Assembly: GCA_050949905.1 (NCBI GenBank)
Contig: JBMNGP010000019.1
Location: 1 to 64,000 of the forward strand
DNA: 64,000 nt
Direction: 5' to 3'
Source: DUML01 sp050949905
GTDB lineage: Bacteria; Bacillota; Desulfitobacteriia; Desulfitobacteriales; Syntrophobotulaceae
Below are positions 35,426-43,714 of the stretch, piece after piece. The notes under the pieces were generated by a model that saw only the letters and a program-made list of their open reading frames with translations, was not told the origin of the DNA and ran no database searches. A program made the position numbers and the translations under genes. Numbering within the stretch: the first letter of the stretch is position 1; each line of letters starts with the position of its first letter.

Positions 35426-35707
35426 TCAGCGTAAGCCGCTTGATTTTTCGCTTCCGGCATGTCCTTTAAAGGTTCTGGTCGGTGAAAACTCACCGAGCTT
35501 ATGCCCAACCATATCTTCAGTAATATAAACCGGAACATGTTTGCGTCCGTCATGAACCGCAATAGTGTGTCCAACCATCTGGGGAAAAATTGTCGACCTT
35601 CTTGACCAGGTCTTTAACACTCTCTTTTCGCCGGTCTTATTCATATCTTCAATCCGCTTCAGCAAGCGGGGACTGGCATATGGACCTTTTTTCAGAGATC
35701 TGCCCAT
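35426..35707 (-). CDS. rpsS: 30S ribosomal protein S19
   Basis: The 93-residue protein starts MGRSLKKGPYASPRLLKRIE and contains TWSRRSTIFPQMVGHTIAVH and KLGEFSPTRTFKGHAG. It partners S13 in the head of the small subunit. It lies 24 bases after rplB. Confidence 0.98.
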   Translation of the reverse strand: MGRSLKKGPYASPRLLKRIEDMNKTGEKRVLKTWSRRSTIFPQMVGHTIAVHDGRKHVPVYITEDMVGHKLGEFSPTRTFKGHAGSEKSSGLR

Positions 35708-35731
35708 TCTGAGGTCTCCTTTCGCTTAACA

Positions 35732-36556
35732 TTATCCTCTACGTTTCACAATAAACTGGTTGCTCTTATTTTTCTTCTTCCGAGTCTTAGCTCCCAGTGC
35801 CGGTTTACCCCAAGGAGTAACGGGGTTACGGCCAATCGGGTTACGGCCTTCCCCACCACCATGAGGATGGTCTACCGGGTTCATAACCGCACCGCGAACC
35901 GACGGGCGTTTGCCAAGCCACCGGTTGCGTCCGGCTTTACCAATAGAAATGTTTTCATGATCGAGATTGCCTACCTGTCCGATAGTAGCCCGGCATTCCA
36001 GATGGATCATTCTCATTTCGCCGGAAGGAAGTCTTAAGGTTGCGTAATTTCCTTCTTTAGCCATGAGCTGGGCAGAACCTCCTGCCGAGCGAACCAACTG
36101 GCCGCCTTTCCCAGGTTTCATCTCAATATTATGAATATGGGTGCCAACCGGAATATTTTTTAGTTTCAAGGTATTGCCGATTTTAATATCAGCACCTTCA
36201 CCGTTAACAATTTCCTGGCCTACCATGAGACCATTGGGAGCAATAATATAAGCCTTGAAACCGTCAGCGTAGTGTAAAAGAGCAATATTGGCACTGCGAT
36301 TCGGATCGTATTCGATGCTCGCTACTCTGGCCGGAATACCGTCTTTATTTCTTTTAAAGTCAATCAGGCGATAGCGCCTTTTATGACCGCCGCCCTGATG
36401 CCTAACTGTCATGCGGCCCATATTATTTCTGCCTGCCTTGTTTTTTAGCGGCGCCAGAAGAGAACGCTCCGGTTCAGTCCTGGTGATTTCCTCAAAAGTA
36501 AGCACTGACATTTGCCTACGTGCCGGAGATGTTGGTTTGTATGATTTAATAGGCAT
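35732..36556 (-). CDS. rplB: 50S ribosomal protein L2
   Basis: The 274-residue protein is full length. It contains PARRQMSVLTFEEITRTEPE, RHQGGGHKRRYRLIDFKRNK and the C-terminal signature MNPVDHPHGGGEGR, whose histidine lies close to the peptidyl transferase centre. It follows rplW by 29 bases. Confidence 0.98.
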   Translation of the reverse strand: MPIKSYKPTSPARRQMSVLTFEEITRTEPERSLLAPLKNKAGRNNMGRMTVRHQGGGHKRRYRLIDFKRNKDGIPARVASIEYDPNRSANIALLHYADGFKAYIIAPNGLMVGQEIVNGEGADIKIGNTLKLKNIPVGTHIHNIEMKPGKGGQLVRSAGGSAQLMAKEGNYATLRLPSGEMRMIHLECRATIGQVGNLDHENISIGKAGRNRWLGKRPSVRGAVMNPVDHPHGGGEGRNPIGRNPVTPWGKPALGAKTRKKKNKSNQFIVKRRG

Positions 36557-36585
36557 TATTTTCTCCCTCCTTTGCCTTTTAGTTT

Positions 36586-36873
36586 TTACAGACCTGCAAA
36601 GCCTTCAATTTTATTACCGGGTTTGAGGGTTACGATGGCTTTTTTTCTGTCCGGAGTCTTACCAACATAGCGACCCATGCGTTTTTCTTTGCCTTTAACT
36701 TTCAAAGTGCGTACATCGGCGACTTTGACTTTAAACATTTTCTCGACAGCAGTTTTAATTTCAATTTTATTGGCTGCAGTATCAACCCAGAAGGTGTATT
36801 TGTCTTCTCCTACCATCCCTACCGATTTTTCGGAAATTACCGGACGAATGAGTACATCACGTGCGTCACGCAT
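36586..36873 (-). CDS. rplW: 50S ribosomal protein L23
   Basis: The 95-residue protein starts MRDARDVLIRPVISEKSVGM, has YTFWVDTAANKIEIKTAVEK and lies at the exit tunnel, where it docks trigger factor. Its start overlaps the end of rplD by 8 bases. Confidence 0.98.
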   Translation of the reverse strand: MRDARDVLIRPVISEKSVGMVGEDKYTFWVDTAANKIEIKTAVEKMFKVKVADVRTLKVKGKEKRMGRYVGKTPDRKKAIVTLKPGNKIEGFAGL

Positions 36874-37495
36874 CCTTAAGCACCTCCTCAGCCTTTTCTA
36901 CAGCAGCTTTACTAAAGACAACAAAATCAGCTTTCAAAAGATCTCTTACATTTAAAGCTTCTGCTTTGGTTGTCAGCACTCCTTCGATATTGCGGGCTGA
37001 ATAAACAGCATTTTTATCGTTTTCAACCGTCACCAAAAGTGCTTTTTTATCAACATTCAGAGCTTGAAGCATTTTAACCATTTCTTTGGTTTTAGGCTGC
37101 TCAAAAGTAATTTGATCAACAACGATTAAGCTATTAGAATTCACTTTGCTCGAAAGTGCCGAACACAAAGCGAGTCTTTTGACTTTTTTAGGCAACTTTT
37201 TGCTATAATCTCTCGGTTTGGGACCAAAGATTATACCGCCGCCTCTCCAGAGAGGAGAACGAATGGTGCCTGCTCTGGCTCGTCCTGTGCCCTTTTGTCT
37301 CCAGGGCTTACGTCCGCCACCTCTGACTTCGCTGCGTCCCAATGTGGAATGGGTTCCGACCCTGGCATTGGCCAGTTGGGCTACCACAGCGGCATGCATT
37401 ACATGGACATTAGGTTTAATCCCAAAAATTTGTTCGCTTAATTCCATTTCTCCAACCGGAGATCCCTGCATATTTACTACCTGTACCTTAGGCAT
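36866..37495 (-). CDS. rplD: 50S ribosomal protein L4
   Basis: The 209-residue protein has the tunnel loop region TRSEVRGGGRKPWRQKGTGRAR-like text (GRKPWRQKGTGRARAGTIRS) and GGIIFGPKPRDYSKKLPKK. L4 binds 23S rRNA and in some bacteria also regulates the S10 operon. It lies 24 bases after rplC. Confidence 0.98.
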   Translation of the reverse strand: MPKVQVVNMQGSPVGEMELSEQIFGIKPNVHVMHAAVVAQLANARVGTHSTLGRSEVRGGGRKPWRQKGTGRARAGTIRSPLWRGGGIIFGPKPRDYSKKLPKKVKRLALCSALSSKVNSNSLIVVDQITFEQPKTKEMVKMLQALNVDKKALLVTVENDKNAVYSARNIEGVLTTKAEALNVRDLLKADFVVFSKAAVEKAEEVLKDA

Positions 37496-37519
37496 TGCGT
37501 ATCCTCCTTTCCTCTCGGA

Positions 37520-38149
37520 TTACTTCGCTTTTACCGCTTCTTTTAGAATTAGTAAACTTTTCTTGGCACCAGGTACGCATCCTTTGACCAGGATAATGTT
37601 TTTATCGGCATCAACCCTGACGACATCCAAGTTTTGCACAGTAACTCTATCTCCACCGAGACGTCCGGGTAATTCTCTTCCTTTGAAAACACGAGCCGGC
37701 CCTTTCGCGCCCATGGAACCTGTCCGATGATGATATTTAGAACCGTGCCCCATCGGTCCGCGGCGGCCGCCATGACGCTTATGCATACCGGCGAAGCCTT
37801 TCCCTTTGGAAGTTCCAACAACATCTACCTTGTCACCAACTTGGAAAAGATCGGCCTTGATCTCCTGCCCAACTTCATACGAATCGACATCGGCAGTTCT
37901 GAACTCCTTAACGAAGCGCAAGGCTTTCATTCCCGCTTTTTTGAAGTGACCCAGCTCAGGTTTGGTGGAGAGGTTTTCTCTCATTTCCTCAAACCCCACC
38001 TGAATTGCGTTGTAACCGTCTGAAGCTTCAGTTTTCTTTTGCAGAACATAACACGGTCCGGCTTGCACAACTGTTACCGGAATTACTTTTCCGTCTTCCG
38101 CAAAGATTTGGGTCATTCCCACTTTTCTTCCCAGAATTCCTCTAGACAC
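37520..38149 (-). CDS. rplC: 50S ribosomal protein L3
   Basis: The 209-residue protein starts at GTG (GTG TCT AGA) after GGAGGTGG. It contains ILGRKVGMTQIFAEDGKVIP and HGGRRGPMGHGSKYHHRTGS. It starts large-subunit assembly together with L24. The 160 bases before it hold two small hairpins (CACCCGGAGGTG; CCGGCAGAAAGCCGG) whose role is unknown. Confidence 0.98.
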   Translation of the reverse strand: MSRGILGRKVGMTQIFAEDGKVIPVTVVQAGPCYVLQKKTEASDGYNAIQVGFEEMRENLSTKPELGHFKKAGMKALRFVKEFRTADVDSYEVGQEIKADLFQVGDKVDVVGTSKGKGFAGMHKRHGGRRGPMGHGSKYHHRTGSMGAKGPARVFKGRELPGRLGGDRVTVQNLDVVRVDADKNIILVKGCVPGAKKSLLILKEAVKAK

Positions 38150-38309
38150 GACGCCACCTCCTATACACTTTGAAGTGCACCGGCTTTCTGCCGGAGCACG
38201 AGAGTGTCTAAAATTTCAATTTCCGGGTTAACGTTCCACACCTCCGGGTGTTTCGCGTCACAAACATAACAATTTTACCACATTCTTTGGCAGAACGCCA
38301 GAAAAAATT

Positions 38310-38615
38310 TTATAATTTTATTTCAATATCTACACCTGAGGGAAGATCTAATCTCATCAGGGCATCCACTGTTTTGGATGTCGGGTCAAGGATATCGATC
38401 AGTCTCTTATGAGTCCTCATCTCGAATTGCTCACGGGAATCTTTATTAACGTGAGGAGATCTCAGAATAGTATAGACATTTTTCTCGGTTGGCAACGGTA
38501 TTGGCCCGCTGACACTGGCACCTGTCCTTTTGGCAGTTTCGACGATTCTTTCGGCAGATTGATCTAAGGTTTTGTGATCAAAAGCTTTTAATCTTATTCT
38601 GATTTTTTGATTCAT
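38310..38615 (-). CDS. rpsJ: 30S ribosomal protein S10
   Basis: The 101-residue protein starts MNQKIRIRLKAFDHKTLDQS and contains SGPIPLPTEKNVYTILRSPH. It also forms the NusB-S10 antitermination complex. It heads the S10 cluster after tuf, with a hairpin in the 172-base gap. Confidence 0.98.
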   Translation of the reverse strand: MNQKIRIRLKAFDHKTLDQSAERIVETAKRTGASVSGPIPLPTEKNVYTILRSPHVNKDSREQFEMRTHKRLIDILDPTSKTVDALMRLDLPSGVDIEIKL

Positions 38616-38743
38616 GTTTCAAACCTCCTGATTATTTTTGCCCGTTTAACAGGCCGCGAACGTAAAAATTCCCTGTTCCAGGCGGAGTCACCTGTTAGCA
38701 GCAACCTTTTACGCCTTGGATTATTATCTTCTTTTCTCGGAAA

Positions 38744-38771
38744 GGGAAGCTGCCAGGTTTAGCAGCTTCCC
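38744..38771 (-). terminator. Hairpin after tuf, possible partial terminator
   Basis: On the minus strand, GGGAAGCTGC pairs with GCAGCTTCCC and is followed by TTTCC. It starts 17 bases after the tuf stop. The T tract is short, so read-through into the S10 cluster is likely. Confidence 0.5.
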
Positions 38772-38787
38772 ATAATTACTATAGAAA

Positions 38788-39990
38788 TTAATCAACGATT
38801 GAGGCAACTACACCGGCACCGACGGTACGTCCACCTTCCCGGATAGCAAAACGCAGGCCTTCTTCCATAGCGATTGGGGTAATCAGTTCGCAGGAAATAG
38901 TGACTCTGTCGCCAGGCATACACATTTCTACGCCTTCCGGAAGTTGAATAACACCGGTAACGTCAGTTGTCCGGAAATAGAACTGGGGACGGTAATTATT
39001 GAAGAACGGGGTATGGCGGCCACCTTCTTCTTTACTTAAGACATAAATCTCACCGGTAAATTTAGTATGTGGTTTGATGCTGCCGGGCTTGGCCAAGACT
39101 TGTCCGCGCTCGATTTCTTTACGCTCAACACCACGGAGGAGAGCACCGATATTGTCACCGGCTTCAGCCTGATCGAGAAGTTTACGGAACATCTCTACAC
39201 CGGTGCAAACAGTTTTACGGGGTTTTTCCTGAAGACCAACAATCTCCAGTTCATCACCGACTTTAACAGTACCGCGCTCTACACGACCGGTAGCTACAGT
39301 ACCACGTCCGGTAATGGTGAAAACGTCTTCCACAGGCATTAAGAACGGTTTGTCTTTCGGACGTTCCGGTTGAGGAACATAGCTGTCAACAGCATCCATC
39401 AGATTCCAGATCTTGCCGCACCATTCGCATTCTCTTGTTCCACAGCCGCACTCTAAAGCTTTAAGGCCGGAACCGGGAATAACAGGGATATCATCACCTG
39501 GGAAATCATATTCACTTAAGAGTTCGCGTACTTCCATTTCAACAAGTTCGAGAAGTTCAGGATCATCAACCATATCAACTTTATTAAGCCAGACTACAAT
39601 GTAGGGAACACCAACCTGACGAGCTAAGAGGATATGCTCACGAGTCTGAGGCATCGGGCCGTCAGCAGCGGATACAACAAGAATTGCACCGTCCATCTGG
39701 GCAGCACCGGTAATCATGTTCTTAACATAGTCGGCGTGGCCAGGGCAGTCAACGTGGGCATAGTGACGGTTTTCAGTCTCATACTCAACGTGAGAAGTGG
39801 AAATGGTAATTCCACGTTCGCGCTCTTCCGGCGCTTTGTCAATTTGTTCAAATGCAGTGGCGACTGCTCCACCTGTCTTGGATAAGCAATGAGTAATTGC
39901 TGCAGTAGTAGTGGTTTTGCCGTGGTCAACGTGGCCGATGGTGCCAACATTAACGTGAGGTTTTGTACGCTCAAACTTTTGTTTAGCCAT
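38788..39990 (-). CDS. tuf: Elongation factor Tu with four-cysteine insertion
   Basis: The 400-residue GTPase delivers aminoacyl-tRNA to the ribosome. Nucleotide motifs are GHVDHGKT (19-26), DCPGH (81-85), NKVD (136-139) and GSGLKAL (173-179). An insertion right after the G5 region, at about 181-193, carries cysteines 181, 183, 188 and 191 (CGCGTRECEWCG), absent from E. coli and Bacillus EF-Tu. It could bind a metal or form disulfides. Only one tuf gene is seen here. Confidence 0.98.
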   Translation of the reverse strand: MAKQKFERTKPHVNVGTIGHVDHGKTTTTAAITHCLSKTGGAVATAFEQIDKAPEERERGITISTSHVEYETENRHYAHVDCPGHADYVKNMITGAAQMDGAILVVSAADGPMPQTREHILLARQVGVPYIVVWLNKVDMVDDPELLELVEMEVRELLSEYDFPGDDIPVIPGSGLKALECGCGTRECEWCGKIWNLMDAVDSYVPQPERPKDKPFLMPVEDVFTITGRGTVATGRVERGTVKVGDELEIVGLQEKPRKTVCTGVEMFRKLLDQAEAGDNIGALLRGVERKEIERGQVLAKPGSIKPHTKFTGEIYVLSKEEGGRHTPFFNNYRPQFYFRTTDVTGVIQLPEGVEMCMPGDRVTISCELITPIAMEEGLRFAIREGGRTVGAGVVASIVD

Positions 39991-40046
39991 CTTGGATTTT
40001 CACTCCTTAATAAATAAATATAAATTTTTAATATTTTTAATTTATA

Positions 40047-42125
40047 TTAAGCCCCTTGCCTTTTGGAAATTATCCCTTCGGCAATATTTTTGGGAACTTC
40101 TTCGTAATGATCAAACTGCATGATATAGACTCCCCGGCCCTGAGTGCGCGAGCGCAGATCCGTTGCATAACCAAACATCTCTGCAAGCGGTACATAGGAG
40201 CGAATAATCTGGGCTCCGGAACGCGCTTCCATTCCTTCGATTCTCCCTCGTCTGGAATTCAGATCCCCTATGACATCACCCATATATTCTTCCGGAACCG
40301 TTACCTCAACCTTCATGATAGGTTCCAGAATAACCGGATTTGCTTTAGCCGCCCCGGCTTTAAAGGCCATCGAACCCGCAACTTTAAAAGCCATTTCAGA
40401 AGAGTCAACATCATGGTAAGATCCGTCGTAAACCGTAGCTTTAATGTCTAAGACCTGATACCCGGCCAAAATACCGTTTTGCATGGCTTCTTCGATACCG
40501 GCCTGGATTGGTGCGATATATTCTTTAGGAATAACGCCCCCAACAATCTTGCTTTCAAAGATAAAGCCTGATCCTTGTTCCAAAGGCTCGAGTTCGATCC
40601 AACAGTGTCCATACTGACCGCGCCCACCGGACTGGCGAACAAACTTACCTTCAGTCTTAACAGCCTTCCGGATAGTTTCTTTATAGGAAACCTGCGGGCG
40701 TCCGACATTGCAGTCAACTTTAAACTCTCTTTGCAAGCGGTCAACAATAACTTCCAAATGAAGTTCGCCCATTCCGGCGATGATCGTCTGTCCTGTCTCC
40801 TCGTCGGTATAGGTTTTAAAGGTCGGGTCTTCCTCGGAGAGTTTGGCCAGAGCGCCTCCCAGCTTATCCTGGTCTGCTTTGGTCTTAGGTTCAATGGAGA
40901 TATCAATAACCGGTTCAGGAAAGACCATGGATTCCAGAATGATTTTCGCCTTCTCGTCGCACAGTGTATCTCCGGTACTGACATCCTTAATACCTACGGC
41001 AGCTCCAATGTCACCTGCACGAATTTCCTCGACGTCTTCCCGGTGATTAGCATGCATCCGGAGAATTCTGCCGATCCTCTCTTTTTTGCCTTTGGTGGAG
41101 TTTAAGATATAAGACCCAGCTTTTAAGGTTCCGGAATAAACTCGGAAAAAAGTAAGCTTCCCAACATAGGGATCAGACATAATCTTAAAGGCCAAGGCGG
41201 CAAAAGGCTCTTGATCGTCGGAATGGCGGACGCTTTCTTTACCGGTGTCGGGATCTGTTCCTTCAATCGGCGGGACATCCAAGGGAGAGGGCAAATAATC
41301 CACTACTGCATCCAGGAGTGGCTGGACACCCTTGTTCTTGAAGGATGATCCACAAAGAACCGGAATGAATTTTAAGCCGATAGTTCCTTTGCGAATGGCA
41401 GTTTTAATTTCCTGCTCGGAAATCTCTTCGCCTTCCAGATATTTCATCATCAGTTCTTCGTCCACTTCCGCTACGGCTTCCAGAAGCTTCTCCCGGTACT
41501 CCTGGGCTTGGGTGAGCATGTCTTCCGGGATATTAGCCAGTTCACTGGCTGTCCCCAGATCATCCGTATAAATAATAGCTTTCATGGTAATCAAATCCAC
41601 GATTCCCTTGAACTTCTCTTCTGTACCGATCGGCAGCTGAACAGGAACAGGGTTCGCCCCCAAGCGCCCAGCAATCATAGAGACACCTCGGAAAAAGTCT
41701 GCCCCCACTCTGTCCATCTTATTAATATAAGCAATACGCGGTACTCCATATTTGTCAGCCTGCCGCCATACAGTCTCGGACTGAGGCTCAACACCTCCCA
41801 CCGAACAAAATACAGCAACAGCGCCGTCCAGGACTCTCAGAGAGCGTTCTACTTCCACAGTGAAATCAACGTGCCCGGGTGTATCAATGACGTTGATGTT
41901 ATGGCCTTTCCATTGACAGGTAGTAGCAGCAGAAGTAATGGTAATCCCCCGCTCCTGCTCTTGAACCATCCAGTCCATAGTAGCCGCTCCGTCATGTGTC
42001 TCACCTATTTTATGCACACGTCCGGTATAAAACAAGATGCGTTCTGTGGTTGTGGTTTTACCGGCATCAATATGAGCCATGATACCGATATTCCGGGTAT
42101 TCTCTAAGAAAACTTGCCTTGCCAC
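40047..42125 (-). CDS. fusA: Elongation factor G
   Basis: The 692-residue translocation GTPase is full length. The G domain has AHIDAGKTTTTERILFYTG, DTPGHVDF and NKMDRVGADF. Domains III-V follow, with GMGELHLEVIVDRLQREF and the RSRTQGRGVYIMQFDHYEEV tail. It lies in the str order rpsL-rpsG-fusA-tuf, with 56 bases to tuf. Confidence 0.98.
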   Translation of the reverse strand: MARQVFLENTRNIGIMAHIDAGKTTTTERILFYTGRVHKIGETHDGAATMDWMVQEQERGITITSAATTCQWKGHNINVIDTPGHVDFTVEVERSLRVLDGAVAVFCSVGGVEPQSETVWRQADKYGVPRIAYINKMDRVGADFFRGVSMIAGRLGANPVPVQLPIGTEEKFKGIVDLITMKAIIYTDDLGTASELANIPEDMLTQAQEYREKLLEAVAEVDEELMMKYLEGEEISEQEIKTAIRKGTIGLKFIPVLCGSSFKNKGVQPLLDAVVDYLPSPLDVPPIEGTDPDTGKESVRHSDDQEPFAALAFKIMSDPYVGKLTFFRVYSGTLKAGSYILNSTKGKKERIGRILRMHANHREDVEEIRAGDIGAAVGIKDVSTGDTLCDEKAKIILESMVFPEPVIDISIEPKTKADQDKLGGALAKLSEEDPTFKTYTDEETGQTIIAGMGELHLEVIVDRLQREFKVDCNVGRPQVSYKETIRKAVKTEGKFVRQSGGRGQYGHCWIELEPLEQGSGFIFESKIVGGVIPKEYIAPIQAGIEEAMQNGILAGYQVLDIKATVYDGSYHDVDSSEMAFKVAGSMAFKAGAAKANPVILEPIMKVEVTVPEEYMGDVIGDLNSRRGRIEGMEARSGAQIIRSYVPLAEMFGYATDLRSRTQGRGVYIMQFDHYEEVPKNIAEGIISKRQGA

Positions 42126-42193
42126 TTATTATCAGCCTTTCTTCTAAGCAAAGTAAAAAACAATTAGCTGCTCTAACATAGATTTGTCTCTTC

Positions 42194-42664
42194 TTACCAG
42201 CGGTAATGCGCAAAAGCCTTATTGGCTTCCGCCATTTTGTGGGTGTCTTCTTTTTTCTTAAAGGAGCCCCCTGTACTATTGGCGGCATCCATTATCTCGC
42301 CTGCCAGCCTTTCCTTCATAGTCTTTTCGCCGCGTTTACGGGCATATTCTACCAGCCAACGCAACCCCAGAGTCAGCCTGCGGTCAGCACGTACTTCAAT
42401 AGGTACTTGATAGTTGGCACCACCGACCCGGCGAGCCTTAACTTCCAAAACAGGCATAACATTTTTGAGTGCCGCTTCGAAAACTTCTATCGGATCTTTA
42501 CCGGTCTTCTCTTTAATAAGAGCAAAGGCTCCATAGCAGTTAGCTTCGGCAACCCCTTTTTTGCCATCCAGCATAATCTGGTTAATAAACTTGGTGACAA
42601 CCTTATTATTATAGATCGGATCCGGTAAAATCTCTCTTTTGGCAATATATCCTTTCCTCGGCAA
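42194..42664 (-). CDS. rpsG: 30S ribosomal protein S7
   Basis: The 156-residue protein starts MPRKGYIAKREILPDPIYNN and contains EVKARRVGGANYQVPIEVRA. It starts assembly of the small-subunit head. It lies 76 bases after rpsL. Confidence 0.98.
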   Translation of the reverse strand: MPRKGYIAKREILPDPIYNNKVVTKFINQIMLDGKKGVAEANCYGAFALIKEKTGKDPIEVFEAALKNVMPVLEVKARRVGGANYQVPIEVRADRRLTLGLRWLVEYARKRGEKTMKERLAGEIMDAANSTGGSFKKKEDTHKMAEANKAFAHYRW

Positions 42665-42740
42665 TTCTGTTCCCCCTTTCTTTGCATAATTTATTCTTCT
42701 ATTTCAGGGACTTAGGAAAAATTTCTGGTTATACTAATTA

Positions 42741-43160
42741 TTACTTCTTTTTAGGCCTTTTAGTCCCGTATTTGGAACGAGCCTGATTTCTGTTTTGAAC
42801 ACCGCTTGTATCTAAGGCTCCGCGAACAATGTGGTAACGTACACCTGGAATATCCTTAACACGGCCTCCACGCACAAGTACTACGGAGTGCTCCTGGAGG
42901 TTATGGCCGATTCCAGGAATATAAGTTGTTATTTCAATACCATTGGTCAGACGGACACGAGCCACCTTCCTCAGCGCGGAGTTAGGCTTTTTAGGGGTTG
43001 TAGTATAAACCCTTGTACATACCCCCCTCTTCTGAGGAGAACCACCGGAAGGAAAATCTTTACGTTTAAGAGCATTTCGTCCCCACTGCAAAGCAGGAGC
43101 GGTTGACTTATAAACAACCTTTTCTCTTCCTTTGCGAATCAGTTGATGAATTGTCGGCAT
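42741..43160 (-). CDS. rpsL: 30S ribosomal protein S12
   Basis: The 139-residue protein is the longer Gram-positive form. Decoding-centre motifs TTTPKKPNSALRKVARVRLT and RVKDIPGVRYHIVRGALDT are present. The lysines that give streptomycin resistance when mutated are the wild-type KKPNS and GRVKD lysines, so no resistance change is seen. Confidence 0.98.
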   Translation of the reverse strand: MPTIHQLIRKGREKVVYKSTAPALQWGRNALKRKDFPSGGSPQKRGVCTRVYTTTPKKPNSALRKVARVRLTNGIEITTYIPGIGHNLQEHSVVLVRGGRVKDIPGVRYHIVRGALDTSGVQNRNQARSKYGTKRPKKK

Positions 43161-43250
43161 AGCTGCACCTCCTTTCCTCTATCAGTATATCGAAAAAACT
43201 CTGTTGAGGCCAAAACTTAAAGCCCAAGTCAGAGAAAAACTTAAAGCAAA

Positions 43251-43526
43251 CTACTTTTCCAAAATGGCTGCAACTGCTGCCCCGACTTTAATGCCGCAAG
43301 CTTTACCCAGCTCAGACATGCTGGCGACTTCTTGTACATGAACCTGTCGAGCCTTGCACATTTCAACAATTGGCTTTAAAATCCGGCTGTCGGCGTCCTT
43401 GGCTATATAGACTTTGCTTACTTTACCATTTTCTAAAGCCCGGCTGGTTTGCTTAATCCCGATAACCTTATTTTGTGTGTTTTTCAAAGATTCATCAAGC
43501 ATTTTTAAAATGCTTTCCTCCTCCAT
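43251..43526 (-). CDS. rplGB: L7Ae-family ribosomal/k-turn RNA-binding protein (YbxF-like)
   Basis: The 91-residue protein has the L7Ae/L30e/S12e fold pattern, with the helix GIKQTSRALENGKVSKVYIA and the C-terminal GKACGIKVGAAVAAIL. Bacterial members bind kink-turn RNA. Its place between rpoC and rpsL matches B. subtilis ybxF. A strong sigma-A promoter lies just upstream, so it heads the str operon here. Confidence 0.9.
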   Translation of the reverse strand: MEEESILKMLDESLKNTQNKVIGIKQTSRALENGKVSKVYIAKDADSRILKPIVEMCKARQVHVQEVASMSELGKACGIKVGAAVAAILEK

Positions 43527-43555
43527 TTTCTTTCAGCTTGAAATCAGACTACACT

Positions 43556-43584
43556 ATTTTAGCAGTAGGGTTTTTTTATGTCAA
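43556..43584 (-). promoter_or_regulatory. Sigma-A promoter of the L7Ae-rpsL-rpsG-fusA-tuf operon
   Basis: On the minus strand, a perfect TTGACA and TAAAAT are separated by exactly 17 bases. The -35 touches the base of a 16-bp-stem hairpin (43585-43620), so the hairpin may affect access to the promoter. Confidence 0.85.
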
Positions 43585-43694
43585 GCTAAGTTTTAAGCTC
43601 TGCCGAGCTTAAAACTTAGCCGCTCCCGTGAAGACCGTTTAAGGTCTTCACGCATCCATGGCACCGCGGCATTAGCGAAAAGCATGCTTTTCGC
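43585..43694. repeat. Three strong hairpins between rpoC and the str promoter
   Basis: The stems are 16 bp with a TGCC loop (43585-43620), 10 bp with a GTTTAA loop (43627-43652) and a perfect 20-bp palindrome (43675-43694). Copies of CCATGG flank the third. None is followed by a clear T run in the rpoC direction, so they are not ordinary intrinsic terminators. Confidence 0.7.
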
Positions 43695-43714
43695 CATGGC
43701 CGTCAGCGCCACGC

